Shown in pieces: positions 1-5,666 of a stretch of 5,666 bases of DNA; within the stretch, counting starts at the first letter, position 1; each line of letters begins with the position of its first letter. The translations under genes were made by a program, and so were the position numbers. The DNA comes from SIG622 sp045596605. Lineage in GTDB: Bacteria; Bacillota; Clostridia; Oscillospirales; CAG-382. The stretch spans positions 1-5,666 of the forward strand of contig JAZOCR010000051.1 of assembly GCA_045596605.1 (NCBI GenBank). The letters are read 5' to 3'. The notes beneath the pieces were generated by a model. The model was not told the DNA's origin. It made no database searches and worked only from the letters and a program-made list of their open reading frames with translations.

Positions 1-61
1 CATAAAGCTTAGCTCTGTCAATGAGCTTTGCGCTTTCAATATATTTCTTACCTCTACTCAT
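1..61 (-). CDS. rplA: 50S ribosomal protein L1, N-terminal fragment (cut by window edge)
   Basis: This is the first 20 codons of L1, read leftward and cut off by the window edge. The visible peptide is MSRGKKYIESAKLIDRAKLY, which matches the usual L1 N-terminus (basic GKKY followed by a KLID/Y segment). L1 binds 23S rRNA at the mobile L1 stalk and, in well-studied bacteria, represses translation of its own L11-L1 mRNA. The ATG at 61-59 follows the rplK stop by 15 bases. The Shine-Dalgarno run AAAGGA overlaps the rplK TGA stop (TGAAAGGA), so translation of the two genes is probably coupled. The position straight after rplK supports the call. Nothing can be said about the rest of the protein. 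Confidence 0.9.
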   Translation of the reverse strand, partial: MSRGKKYIESAKLIDRAKLY

Positions 62-76
62 CTGCGAGTCGTCCTT

Positions 77-502
77 TCAGTCAACTACGGTAACGCCCAT
101 AGAACGAGCTGTACCTGCAATCATGCTCATAGCTGTATCAACGTTTGCAGCATTGAGGTCTTCCATCTTCTGCTCTGCGATAGCCTTGAGCTGTTCCTTG
201 GTGATCTGCGCAACCTTTGTCTTGTTGGGCTCACCTGAACCTGACTCGATACCAACAGCTTTCTTAATAAGAACAGCTGCAGGGGGAGTTTTTGTTACGA
301 AAGTAAAGGTACGGTCTGCGTAAATCGTAATGATTACGGGAATGATAAGACCGATGTCTTTCTTTGTCTTTTCGTTGAATTCCTTACAGAATCCAGCAAT
401 GTTTACACCGTGCTGACCGAGCGCGGGACCTACGGGAGGAGCAGGAAGAGCCTTTCCTCCGGGGATTTGGAGCTTAACATAAGCAACGATTTTCTTTGCC
501 AT
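77..502 (-). CDS. rplK: 50S ribosomal protein L11
   Basis: L11 forms the base of the GTPase-associated L7/L12 stalk, binding 23S rRNA helices 43-44. The product is 141 aa, the usual family length. The N-terminal domain shows the proline-rich linker motif PAPPVGPALGQHGVNI (residues 20-35), where thiostrepton-class antibiotics act in this family. The C-terminal RNA-binding domain (about 72-141) begins at KTPPAAVLIKKA and ends with the GTARSMG segment. The frame stays open 20 codons further upstream, but the start at 502 is chosen because MAKKI is the normal L11 beginning and GGAGGTG (517-511) lies 8 bases before it. The gene is followed 15 bases later by rplA and preceded by a 204-base structured leader after nusG. 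It looks intact and ordinary. Confidence 0.98.
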   Translation of the reverse strand: MAKKIVAYVKLQIPGGKALPAPPVGPALGQHGVNIAGFCKEFNEKTKKDIGLIIPVIITIYADRTFTFVTKTPPAAVLIKKAVGIESGSGEPNKTKVAQITKEQLKAIAEQKMEDLNAANVDTAMSMIAGTARSMGVTVVD

Positions 503-706
503 TTTAAATACACCTCCGAATGTGGTAAAAATAATTTCGGGAAAATTTCCCTCCCACAGCACCGACAGAATATTTGCCGATACTTTTGCCGGTAATTTAC
601 CGGCCGCACGAATAAGCTATGTTACAAGGCAAACTGCACATATTTCATTATCCGTACGAATACAACCGCATAGTTGCGGACAGTAATCAATTTTTTAAAT
701 GAAACG
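503..706 (-). promoter_or_regulatory. nusG-rplK intergenic leader with several inverted repeats
   Basis: These 204 bases separate nusG from rplK, far more than the 15-49 base gaps elsewhere in this operon. Read on the minus strand they hold three inverted repeats. CCGCA-ACTA-TGCGG lies at 679-666. A perfect 8-bp repeat GCCGGTAA/TTACCGGC with one central base spans 604-588. A composite hairpin next to the rplK ribosome binding site spans 558-521 and is listed separately. The first two stems are not followed by a good T-run, so they do not read as standard terminators. I found no convincing -35/-10 pair for a separate rplK promoter, though one could be present. The region most likely serves as a leader controlling L11-L1 expression; that role is inferred from position and structure. 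Confidence 0.55.
521..558 (-). promoter_or_regulatory. Candidate L1-binding autoregulatory hairpin before rplK
   Basis: On the minus strand TGTGG (558-554) can pair with CCACA (525-521). Inside it GGGA (551-548) can pair with TCCC (542-539) around a 5-base AATTT loop. The two stems are separated by an asymmetric internal loop: GA on the 5' side and 13 mostly A/T bases (538-526) on the 3' side. The structure ends 3 bases before the rplK Shine-Dalgarno core GGAGG (517-513), so a bound protein could block ribosome loading. L1 is known in other bacteria to repress the L11-L1 mRNA through a leader element that mimics its 23S rRNA site, also two stems around an asymmetric loop. Assignment to L1 is inference; the pairing is visible. 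Confidence 0.45.
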
Positions 707-1336
707 TCAGATATCGAATATTTCTGCTGCTGACGCTTCAAATTCAACGATTGCTTCCTTACCGCCGACAAGCATAGAAGCTTTTACGATACCGGTATCG
801 GAATTTATTTCCTTAACAATCGCTGTGTTTCCTGCCATAGAGCCGGAAACGAGTATTACAGTGTCACCTACGTTATAGTCAACACTGAACGTCTTGTGTA
901 CTCCAACACCGAGGGTTCTGATTTCTTCGTCAGTAAGCGGAACCGGCTGTGAGTCGGGTCCTACAAAACCTGTAACGCCTCTGATGTTTCTGACTATGTG
1001 ACGGGTTGCGTCATTCATAACCATTTTTACAAGCACGTAGCTGGGGAGCAGCTTGTGTTCCTCTGCACGCTTCTTTTTGGTTACTTTTTTCTTTGGAGCG
1101 TCCTCATCGTCAAAATCCTCATCAAAGAAATCATCTGCACCCATCTCGTCTACCGTTTCCTCATCCAGCAAGTCCTCGGGGTTGTCCGAAACAAGCTCAA
1201 GGGGAATCTGGGTTTCAAAGATGTAGTCGTGAAGACCTCTGTTTTCAACGATTCTTGCGATATTTGACGCTACGTTGTTTTCATAGCCTGAATATGTGTG
1301 GAGAACATACCACTTAGCATCGCTTTCCTTTGGCAT
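707..1336 (-). CDS. nusG: Transcription termination/antitermination factor NusG
   Basis: NusG binds the RNA polymerase clamp through its NGN domain and contacts Rho or ribosomal S10 through its KOW domain. The 209-residue product starts with the NGN signature WYVLHTYSGYENNV (9-22) and continues through KLLPSYVLVKM (95-105) and GVTGFVG (120-126). A C-terminal KOW domain follows (about 155-209, NVGDTVILVSG...). It is longer than E. coli NusG (181 aa). The extra length is a charged insertion at about 50-93: 17 of residues 51-79 are Asp or Glu, followed by a Lys/Arg cluster at 82-90. The ATG at 1336 is preceded by AAAGGA at good spacing. It lies 46 bases after secE, the standard partner arrangement. 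The identity is secure; the role of the insertion is unknown. Confidence 0.97.
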   Translation of the reverse strand: MPKESDAKWYVLHTYSGYENNVASNIARIVENRGLHDYIFETQIPLELVSDNPEDLLDEETVDEMGADDFFDEDFDDEDAPKKKVTKKKRAEEHKLLPSYVLVKMVMNDATRHIVRNIRGVTGFVGPDSQPVPLTDEEIRTLGVGVHKTFSVDYNVGDTVILVSGSMAGNTAIVKEINSDTGIVKASMLVGGKEAIVEFEASAAEIFDI

Positions 1337-1382
1337 TACCGCACCATCCTTTCATAGAGTTTTGTAAATGAAAAGACTTTGC

Positions 1383-1601
1383 TTAGCCTACAAGCTTTGC
1401 TAAGAGAGTAATAAGCTGATTGAAGACGGTATCAAGTCCGAAAACTACAAGACCGACAACGATAACAGCTACAAGGACAAGCAGGAAGCTCTTATTTGTT
1501 TCACGCAGTGTAGGCCACTTGATCTTTTTGAACTCTGTCTTGTAATCCTTGAAAAATTTCTTGACTTTTGCGCCAAAGCTGAGTTTTGTGTTTTCCGCCA
1601 T
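1383..1601 (-). CDS. secE: Preprotein translocase subunit SecE
   Basis: SecE is the small essential subunit that clamps SecY in the SecYEG protein-conducting channel of the cytoplasmic membrane. The 72-aa product has the single-span layout typical of Firmicutes. A charged cytoplasmic amphipathic helix contains the family hallmark EFKKIKWPTLRET (residues 23-35), and one hydrophobic segment at about 39-61 (LLVLVAVIVVGLVVFGLDTVF) follows. AGGAGGT (1614-1608) lies 6 bases before the ATG. It sits between rpmG and nusG, the conserved order. No tRNA-Trp is found in the 49-base gap to rpmG, although some bacteria place one near here. Confidence 0.97.
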   Translation of the reverse strand: MAENTKLSFGAKVKKFFKDYKTEFKKIKWPTLRETNKSFLLVLVAVIVVGLVVFGLDTVFNQLITLLAKLVG

Positions 1602-1650
1602 TTTACTACCTCCTAAATTAAACTAAAGGTTAAAGCTATCGGCTACCCGA

Positions 1651-1800
1651 TTACTTTGACTCTTTGTGAAGGGTATGCTTGCGGCAGAATTTGCAGTACT
1701 TGTTCAACTCAATACGATCAGGATTGTTCTTCTTGTTCTTGGTTGTGTCATAGTTTCTCTGCTTGCACTCGCTGCAAACCAATGTTACTTTTACTCGCAT
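1651..1800 (-). CDS. rpmG: 50S ribosomal protein L33 (zinc-binding type)
   Basis: This 49-codon gene was found by translating the minus strand: MRVKVTLVCSECKQRNYDTT, a middle section KNKKNNPDRIELNKYCKFCR, and the tail KHTLHKESK before TAA (1653-1651). L33 is a small large-subunit protein near the E site. The two CxxC pairs (C9/C12 and C36/C39) form the zinc ribbon of the C+ form; bacteria often also carry a zinc-free C- paralogue used under zinc limitation. Length and the NYxTxKNK...ELxKYCxxCxxHTxHKE pattern fit the family exactly. GGGAGGTG (1815-1808) lies 7 bases before the ATG. It is the first gene of the rpmG-secE-nusG-rplK-rplA unit, about 110 bases downstream of the promoter. Confidence 0.97.
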   Translation of the reverse strand: MRVKVTLVCSECKQRNYDTTKNKKNNPDRIELNKYCKFCRKHTLHKESK

Positions 1801-1916
1801 TTATAAGCACCTCCCGGTAAATATAAGAATTTTTTACCTCCCTCAACCGAGCTTTACCGCACCGCCGCTTCCTACAAATGGGCATAACAATAAAAGCCTC
1901 GTTCAGAGGTAGATAG
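1801..1916 (-). promoter_or_regulatory. 5' leader of the rpmG operon
   Basis: About 110 bases lie between the predicted transcription start (near 1910) and rpmG. The minus strand shows a short hairpin CCTC-TGAAC-GAGG close to the 5' end. A 6-bp GGTAAA/TTTACC pair (1838-1833 with 1821-1816, 11-base loop) abuts the rpmG ribosome binding site. GGGAGGT occurs twice, once in the outer arm of that stem and once as the true Shine-Dalgarno. These could modulate translation, but the stems are weak and I recognise no named riboswitch or protein-binding leader. Confidence 0.35.
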
Positions 1917-1946
1917 ATTATATCACATTTGTTACTTGCTTGTCAA
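1917..1946 (-). promoter_or_regulatory. Sigma-A promoter of the rpmG-secE-nusG operon (extended -10)
   Basis: On the minus strand a perfect -35 TTGACA (1946-1941) and a perfect -10 TATAAT (1922-1917) are separated by 18 bases. The bases before the -10 read TGA, giving the extended -10 motif TGnTATAAT. Both hexamers match the vegetative consensus fully, as expected for a heavily expressed ribosomal operon. Transcription would begin near 1910, well after the end of the patatin-like gene at 2014, so rpmG starts a new unit. Confidence 0.88.
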
Positions 1947-2013
1947 GTATTTTCTTGCAGAAATTGTAAACATTCGGAAAACAACAAAAGAATACTTTCT
2001 GCATTTTTCCGTT

Positions 2014-3267
2014 TTATTCACTGATTGCTCTTGTAAAGATTTCAAGCGCATTCCCCAACCTTTCGTCGCCGGGCATTTTATAGCTGTAGCTGGTAGGCAG
2101 CGGCGGAAGCGGAAGTCTGAAGGTCTGTACGCTTTTAGTCGCATTTCTGTAAGGGAACGTGATTTCCGTATACTTTTTATCCGGCTTTACATAAACCGAT
2201 TGCCGAACCTGCGACAGAAGCTCGTCAAAGCTTAAAATTCTGAATCTTTCTACGTTTTTTGAAAGCGCCACTGATTCAAGTGCGGCAATAACAAATTCCT
2301 CATAGGTATAGTTTTCCGGAAGCTTAAGGCTTGCAGCAATCACAGGAATTATACCGTCAAAGAGCAGACGTTTCCCCGGAAGATGCGGAAGCTCAAGTAT
2401 ATTTCCTATGGCACGAATATACTTTGCATCAATATTTACAAGCTTTTCAAAGTAGGTTTCTTCACTCTGCGGTTTTATATAATACTTTCTTCCTTTGTAT
2501 CCCTTTATAACACGCAGGGCGTCAAAATACCCCATTTCCATTTCGTGCTTTATGGTTGCCGGTGAAAAATCAAGCATACCGCCCAGCTTTTCCGAAGGGA
2601 TTACCATCTGAATTTTAACTCCCCGGCTTTTTACTTTTCTTGTAAGTCCGGTGCCGAATACACGGATAACCACAAGCTCGTCGTAACCCCTGTCGATAAG
2701 CATATTGTAAGGGCATGCGTCAACGTATCCGCCGTCAGCAAAGAGCTTGCCCATAAGCTTTTCCTGTTTAAAAACAGGAAGCATTGAAGATGCAAGCAGA
2801 TAATTCACAAGGGTTCCTTTTGGAATATCTTCTTTAAAAAGCTCCATTCTTTTTCTGTCACTTACAGAAACTGTTACAAGACCAAAGTCCATATCGGAGC
2901 TTCGCAGTTTTTCTTCGTCTATATATTCTTCAAGCAGCTCTTTGATACGGCTTGTATCAAGGCCGCCGTTTTTTATAAGCTCCCCTACTGCCTTTGCGTT
3001 TCTCGGCACGTCCTCAAGGTCAAAGGTTTTATCGCTGAGGAATTCCACAAGCTTATCGTTTCCTGGAAAAAGCCTCTGCGGATTTATATTTTCCCATATA
3101 TCATAAGCCTTTTCAAAGTCGCCCTGGGCAATAACTGCGGCGTTTATTGAGCCTATTGAAGTTCCTACTGCGCCGTCAAATTTATATCCGTTCTCAAAAA
3201 AAGCACGTACCGCACCTATTTCATATGCGCCTCTTGCTCCGCCACCTTCAAGTACGAGTCCAAGCAT
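2014..3267 (-). CDS. Patatin-like phospholipase family protein (RssA-like)
   Basis: This is a predicted serine acyl hydrolase of the bacterial patatin/RssA group, which cleaves fatty-acyl esters of membrane lipids with a Ser-Asp dyad. All three motifs are intact. The glycine-rich oxyanion loop EGGGARG is at residues 7-13, the nucleophile elbow GTSIG at 35-39 (Ser37), and DGG at 178-180 (Asp178). The patatin domain covers roughly residues 3-190. The C-terminal ~220 residues are not recognised beyond weak similarity to other patatin-like proteins and may set substrate or partner choice. The frame extends 10 codons upstream of the chosen start, but ATG 3267 gives the family-typical MLGLVLEGGG beginning and has GGAGGTG (3279-3273) just before it. 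The length is then 417 aa. There is no signal peptide, so it is probably cytoplasmic or membrane-peripheral. The physiological substrate is unknown. Confidence 0.92.
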   Translation of the reverse strand: MLGLVLEGGGARGAYEIGAVRAFFENGYKFDGAVGTSIGSINAAVIAQGDFEKAYDIWENINPQRLFPGNDKLVEFLSDKTFDLEDVPRNAKAVGELIKNGGLDTSRIKELLEEYIDEEKLRSSDMDFGLVTVSVSDRKRMELFKEDIPKGTLVNYLLASSMLPVFKQEKLMGKLFADGGYVDACPYNMLIDRGYDELVVIRVFGTGLTRKVKSRGVKIQMVIPSEKLGGMLDFSPATIKHEMEMGYFDALRVIKGYKGRKYYIKPQSEETYFEKLVNIDAKYIRAIGNILELPHLPGKRLLFDGIIPVIAASLKLPENYTYEEFVIAALESVALSKNVERFRILSFDELLSQVRQSVYVKPDKKYTEITFPYRNATKSVQTFRLPLPPLPTSYSYKMPGDERLGNALEIFTRAISE

Positions 3268-3412
3268 TATAACACCTCCGCAGAAATCTGTTTTCAATTC
3301 ATATTATACTACATTACCGTTTCAATTTCTTCTATAATATGTATATTTTTTATTATCCTGTAAAAAATATATACCGATAATTTTTAAATACGCCACCCAC
3401 AAAGGAGAAGCT
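3268..3412. promoter_or_regulatory. AT-rich divergent spacer between patatin-like gene and spoVAD
   Basis: This 145-base spacer must hold the start signals for both divergent genes. The minus strand has a good -10-like TATAAT (3307-3302) for the patatin-like gene, with no matching -35 at 16-18 bases. The plus strand has TATAAT at 3333-3338, also without a convincing -35. It also has CATATTA at 3300-3306, which fits the sigma-F/G -10 pattern CATNNTA but lacks a -35 at the right distance. AAAGGAG (3401-3407) is the spoVAD ribosome binding site. No promoter can be called firmly. Confidence 0.35.
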
Positions 3413-4465
3413 ATGGACATCACAGAACATGCGGCACTTCGTGCACCTGTAAAATTCAATAAAAAAATACGTATTATATCCACCGCCTGTGTTGGGGGAA
3501 AAAAAGAAAGCGAAGGACCGCTTGGGAAATTTCTCGACGAAAGCTACGACGACCCACTTCTTGGTGAGGACTCCTTTGAAAAGGCAGAAAGCAAGCTTTG
3601 CGAAAACGTAATGGCTCTTGCCCTTGGCAAAGCAAAACTTTCAGACAAAAATATAGACGTGCTCCTTGCGGGAGACCTGCTCAACCAGTGTGCAGGCTCA
3701 GGGTACGGACTCGAAGACTTCGACATTCCTTACTTTGGGCTGTACGGTGCCTGCTCCACCTGTGCCGAGGGGCTTATCCTTGCTTCACTCCTTATAGAAT
3801 CCGGACAGATAGATACCGCTGCCGTAGTTGCTTCATCCCACTTCTGCTCTGCGGAAAGGCAATTTCGATTTCCTCTCGGATACGGCTCATTCAGTGGACC
3901 TACGGCGCAAAATACCGTTACCGGTGCAGGAGCGTTTATCCTGTGCAACGAAGAAAAGTTTGATCTCCCGAAAGAAAATGCCGTATACATTGACAAGGCA
4001 CTTCCCGGAATAGTTTCAGACAGAGGTATAAAGGACGCAGGAAATATGGGTGCGGCAATGTGCACTGCCGCCGCAGATACGATTGACAGATACATTCAAG
4101 GCGTCGGCACGATAGACGACATTAATACAGTTGCCACAGGCGACCTTGGCTGGGAGGGTACAAAGCTTTTGTCCTCGCTTCTCGGTGAAAAAGGCAAGCT
4201 TCTGCGTGACAAGCTTTGCGACTGCGGACTTATGATATACGACCTGAAAACTCAAAGCGTCGGATGCGGTGGTTCGGGCTGCGGCTGCAGTGCAGTAGTT
4301 ACTGCAGGCTACTTTTATGAGAATCTCAAAAACGGAACTCTTTCTAAAATTGCGCTTATCGGAACGGGGGCAATGATGAGTCCAAAAAGCCTGAAGCAGG
4401 GGCTTTCCATTCCTGCAGTGGCTCACCTTGTGACACTGAAATCCGGAAGCTGCTTTGACTCTTAA
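3413..4465 (+). CDS. spoVAD: Stage V sporulation protein SpoVAD
   Basis: SpoVAD is a thiolase-fold protein of the spore inner membrane that binds dipicolinic acid and is needed to load it into the developing spore. The 350-aa product, slightly longer than the roughly 338 aa of Bacillus SpoVAD, follows the family throughout. Visible landmarks are KKESEGPLGKFLDESYDD (30-47), the AGDLLNQ block (86-92), the thiolase-like cysteine motif YGACST (111-116, Cys114), SSHFCSAERQFRFP (141-154), TVTGAGA (168-174), DCGLMIYD (270-277) and GSGCGCSAVVT (287-297). AAAGGAG ends 5 bases before the ATG. It is followed 18 bases later by spoVAE. In spore formers this operon is normally made in the forespore under sigma-G. 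The gene usually found just upstream, spoVAC, is missing here. Confidence 0.96.
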   Translation: MDITEHAALRAPVKFNKKIRIISTACVGGKKESEGPLGKFLDESYDDPLLGEDSFEKAESKLCENVMALALGKAKLSDKNIDVLLAGDLLNQCAGSGYGLEDFDIPYFGLYGACSTCAEGLILASLLIESGQIDTAAVVASSHFCSAERQFRFPLGYGSFSGPTAQNTVTGAGAFILCNEEKFDLPKENAVYIDKALPGIVSDRGIKDAGNMGAAMCTAAADTIDRYIQGVGTIDDINTVATGDLGWEGTKLLSSLLGEKGKLLRDKLCDCGLMIYDLKTQSVGCGGSGCGCSAVVTAGYFYENLKNGTLSKIALIGTGAMMSPKSLKQGLSIPAVAHLVTLKSGSCFDS

Positions 4466-4483
4466 AGGGGAGGGTTAAGGATA

Positions 4484-4840
4484 ATGATACAGTATTTATG
4501 GGCGTTTTTAGTAGGTGGTATTATCTGCGTTATAGCACAGATTTTAATTGACAAAACAAGGCTTACCCCTGCAAGAATACTCACCGGCTACGTTGTTGCA
4601 GGTGCGATTCTTACAGTTATCGGGATATACCAGCCGCTTGTTGATTTTGCAGGCGCAGGTGCTTCCGTGCCACTTACCGGCTTTGGATTTTCACTGATAA
4701 AGGGTGTAGAAAAGGCTATTGACCAGTTTGGTGTAACCGGCATTTTCACAGGTGGTCTTACCGGCACTGCGGGTGGCATATGTGCTGCTATGATTTTCTC
4801 GGTCGGTGCGGCACTGGTGTTTAGGCTGAGAGAGAAATAA
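4484..4840 (+). CDS. spoVAE: Stage V sporulation protein SpoVAE (SpoVAEb type)
   Basis: This is a small integral membrane protein of the SpoVA dipicolinate channel in the spore inner membrane. At 118 aa it matches the short SpoVAEb form (about 116 aa) rather than the ~150-aa SpoVAC, with which it shares distant similarity. It opens with YLWAFLVGGIICVIAQILID (4-23), a membrane span with the family's FLVGGxICVIxQ signature, followed by LTPARIL. Further hydrophobic stretches lie at about 33-50 and 86-113. The conserved GAGASVPLTGFGFSL (57-71) and GIFTGGLTGTAGG (86-98) segments are present. The likely ribosome binding site is GGGAGG (4468-4473), 10 bases before the ATG and just past the spoVAD stop. 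It is co-transcribed with spoVAD and closed by the terminator after it. Confidence 0.94.
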   Translation: MIQYLWAFLVGGIICVIAQILIDKTRLTPARILTGYVVAGAILTVIGIYQPLVDFAGAGASVPLTGFGFSLIKGVEKAIDQFGVTGIFTGGLTGTAGGICAAMIFSVGAALVFRLREK

Positions 4841-4848
4841 TAACGAAA

Positions 4849-4886
4849 GGCACTCTGCTAATAGGAAGCGGAGTGCCGGTTTATTT
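4849..4886 (+). terminator. Rho-independent terminator of spoVAD-spoVAE
   Basis: GGCACTCTGC (4849-4858) pairs with GCGGAGTGCC (4868-4877) over 10 bp with one T-G wobble, leaving a 9-base loop. The stem is followed by GGTTTATTT, a moderate T-run. It begins 8 bases after the spoVAE stop. The minus strand reads TTTCGTTATTATTT after the same stem, so it may also stop the convergent gene pair that ends at 4936. Confidence 0.85.
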
Positions 4887-4935
4887 AGCCCTTTATTAGA
4901 GAAGTCGATTTTGCACTGGTGGTAAACACCCGCAG

Positions 4936-5355
4936 TTAATTGACCTTTTTAAATTCAACCCCACGACGATTGCCTTGACTAAATATAGAGCAGACATAGC
5001 CGTTGATTTCGCCAATAGAGATAATATGATAATACAGTTTCTCCGCTATCTCAAAGTCAACTCCGTATGTTTGCACTATTGTATTTATGGCTTCATCGCT
5101 AAAAAGTGAATGTAATTTGTTTTTAGATACAGTAACAAGCGTATTGTGTATCTCATCAATGCACGGTTGCAATACAGCTATCCCCTTTGGGGTTAGCACA
5201 TATTTTTCTTGGTGCTCTGTGTCGAGGGATGCAAATCCTGCATCTATAAATTTCGATACAATTTGAGACGTAATCGGTAAATGCTTCCAATACCCTTTTG
5301 AGAATTTGCTAAATCCAACAATCAAATCGATTTTTTCGTTTAATGTTAAGTTCAT
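4936..5355 (-). CDS. Hypothetical protein, possible winged-helix N-terminal part
   Basis: I do not recognise this 139-aa product. It is soluble, with no signal peptide or membrane span. Residues about 27-65 (ITSQIVSKFIDAGFASL, then KYVLTPKGIAVL) look like a helix-turn-helix plus wing: a recognition-helix-like segment, a short loop and 'L-T-P-K-G' as seen in many winged-helix proteins. That is a weak pattern match only. The rest is mixed alpha/beta and ends in a basic RRGVEFKKVN. The ATG overlaps the upstream gene's TGA by 4 bases (ATGA), so the two are probably translated in tandem; AAAGGA lies about 11 bases before the start, inside the upstream gene. G+C is about 33% over 4981-5160, against about 53% in 120 bases sampled from spoVAD, which hints at acquired DNA. 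Confidence 0.7.
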   Translation of the reverse strand: MNLTLNEKIDLIVGFSKFSKGYWKHLPITSQIVSKFIDAGFASLDTEHQEKYVLTPKGIAVLQPCIDEIHNTLVTVSKNKLHSLFSDEAINTIVQTYGVDFEIAEKLYYHIISIGEINGYVCSIFSQGNRRGVEFKKVN

Positions 5356-5666
5356 ATGTCAATTTTTCCTTTCTTGATTAAGAACTTGCTATAGAAAGGG
5401 CTATTTACATCGTCATCACTACCCATGAAATATAGATTCTTATCATCTGAAAATTCAATGGCATTAGAATTTACAGTGCGGCTCCAACCATCTCGTAAGA
5501 ATATGGAGTTGTTTCCTTGACACAATAGCGAACTCGACTTTTCTTCTTTGTCCAATCCCGTCAAACTTGTTGCTATGATGCACCGGGCTTTTTGAGGATT
5601 TACGAACTGATTGTACTGCTTTTGCGCGAACTTTTTGCTGTTGACATCAAGCCAGTTGTCTGGATC
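5352..5666 (-). CDS. Hypothetical protein, C-terminal part (5' end outside window)
   Basis: This frame is open from the right edge of the window to the TGA at 5354-5352, giving 104 residues without a start. It begins DPDNWLDVNSKKFAQ and ends SKFLIKKGKIDI. A TTG at 5564 could serve as a start, but no good ribosome binding site precedes it and the frame continues upstream, so I treat the gene as truncated by the window. The fragment is hydrophilic, rich in Asn, Ser, Asp and Lys, with no transmembrane segment and no motif that I can name. It overlaps the following gene by 4 bases (ATGA), so the pair forms one transcription unit and the products may act together. Its function is unknown. Confidence 0.65.
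   Translation of the reverse strand, partial: DPDNWLDVNSKKFAQKQYNQFVNPQKARCIIATSLTGLDKEEKSSSLLCQGNNSIFLRDGWSRTVNSNAIEFSDDKNLYFMGSDDDVNSPFYSKFLIKKGKIDI

Noticed and set aside
1602..1650. tRNA-Trp between rpmG and secE, as in some bacteria
   Set aside because: The gap is only 49 bases and shows no cloverleaf.
1975..2011. CGGAAAA/TTTTCCG inverted repeat just after the patatin-like gene as its terminator
   Set aside because: The stem is A/T-rich with a long loop (about 22 bases) and no T-run follows on the minus strand. It is too weak to call.
3300..3306. CATATTA on the plus strand as a sigma-G -10 for spoVAD
   Set aside because: No GNATA-like -35 lies 17-18 bases upstream; that stretch is the patatin-like gene's ribosome binding site. 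In A+T-rich DNA the match is easily chance.
3730..4095. 121-codon open frame on the minus strand inside spoVAD
   Set aside because: It lies wholly within a well-conserved spoVAD, has low-complexity Ala/Ser/Pro content and no supporting ribosome binding site. It is a shadow frame.
4016..4426. 136-codon minus-strand open frame over the 3' half of spoVAD
   Set aside because: It overlaps conserved spoVAD coding sequence entirely and resembles no protein. The spoVAD frame explains the region.
5352..5564. Complete 70-aa gene starting at TTG 5564
   Set aside because: The same frame stays open to the window edge and the TTG lacks a clear Shine-Dalgarno, so a truncated longer gene is more likely.

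Overview
The window looks like the chromosome of a spore-forming Firmicute of class Clostridia. Three things point there: the gene order rpmG-secE-nusG-rplK-rplA, strong AGGAGG-type ribosome binding sites, and two SpoVA genes, which occur only in endospore formers. A Ruminococcus/Oscillospiraceae-like origin is my guess from the protein sequences; no search was run.

Positions 1-1946 (minus strand) hold the start of the classic translation/transcription cluster. An extended -10 sigma-A promoter (1917-1946) reads into rpmG (L33), secE, nusG, rplK (L11) and rplA (L1, only its first 20 codons). Between nusG and rplK lies a 204-base leader. Its last hairpin sits directly against the rplK ribosome binding site and is a reasonable candidate for the L1 autoregulatory site. 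NusG carries an acidic, then basic, insertion in its N-terminal domain.

Positions 2014-3267 (minus) encode a patatin-like phospholipase with an intact Ser-Asp dyad. Across an AT-rich 145-base spacer, spoVAD and spoVAE (3413-4840) run on the plus strand as a two-gene unit. The spoVAC gene that normally precedes spoVAD is not present. A hairpin terminator (4849-4886) closes this unit.

Positions 4936-5666 (minus) hold two overlapping genes of unknown function. The upstream one is cut by the window edge. They are visibly richer in A+T than the neighbouring spoVA genes and look like an accessory pair. The right half of the window is therefore sporulation plus unknown accessory genes, and the left half is core housekeeping. 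I saw no RNA genes, CRISPR array, insertion sequence or complete mobile element. The only plausible undescribed item is the unknown pair at the right edge, and the window shows too little of it to assign a function.
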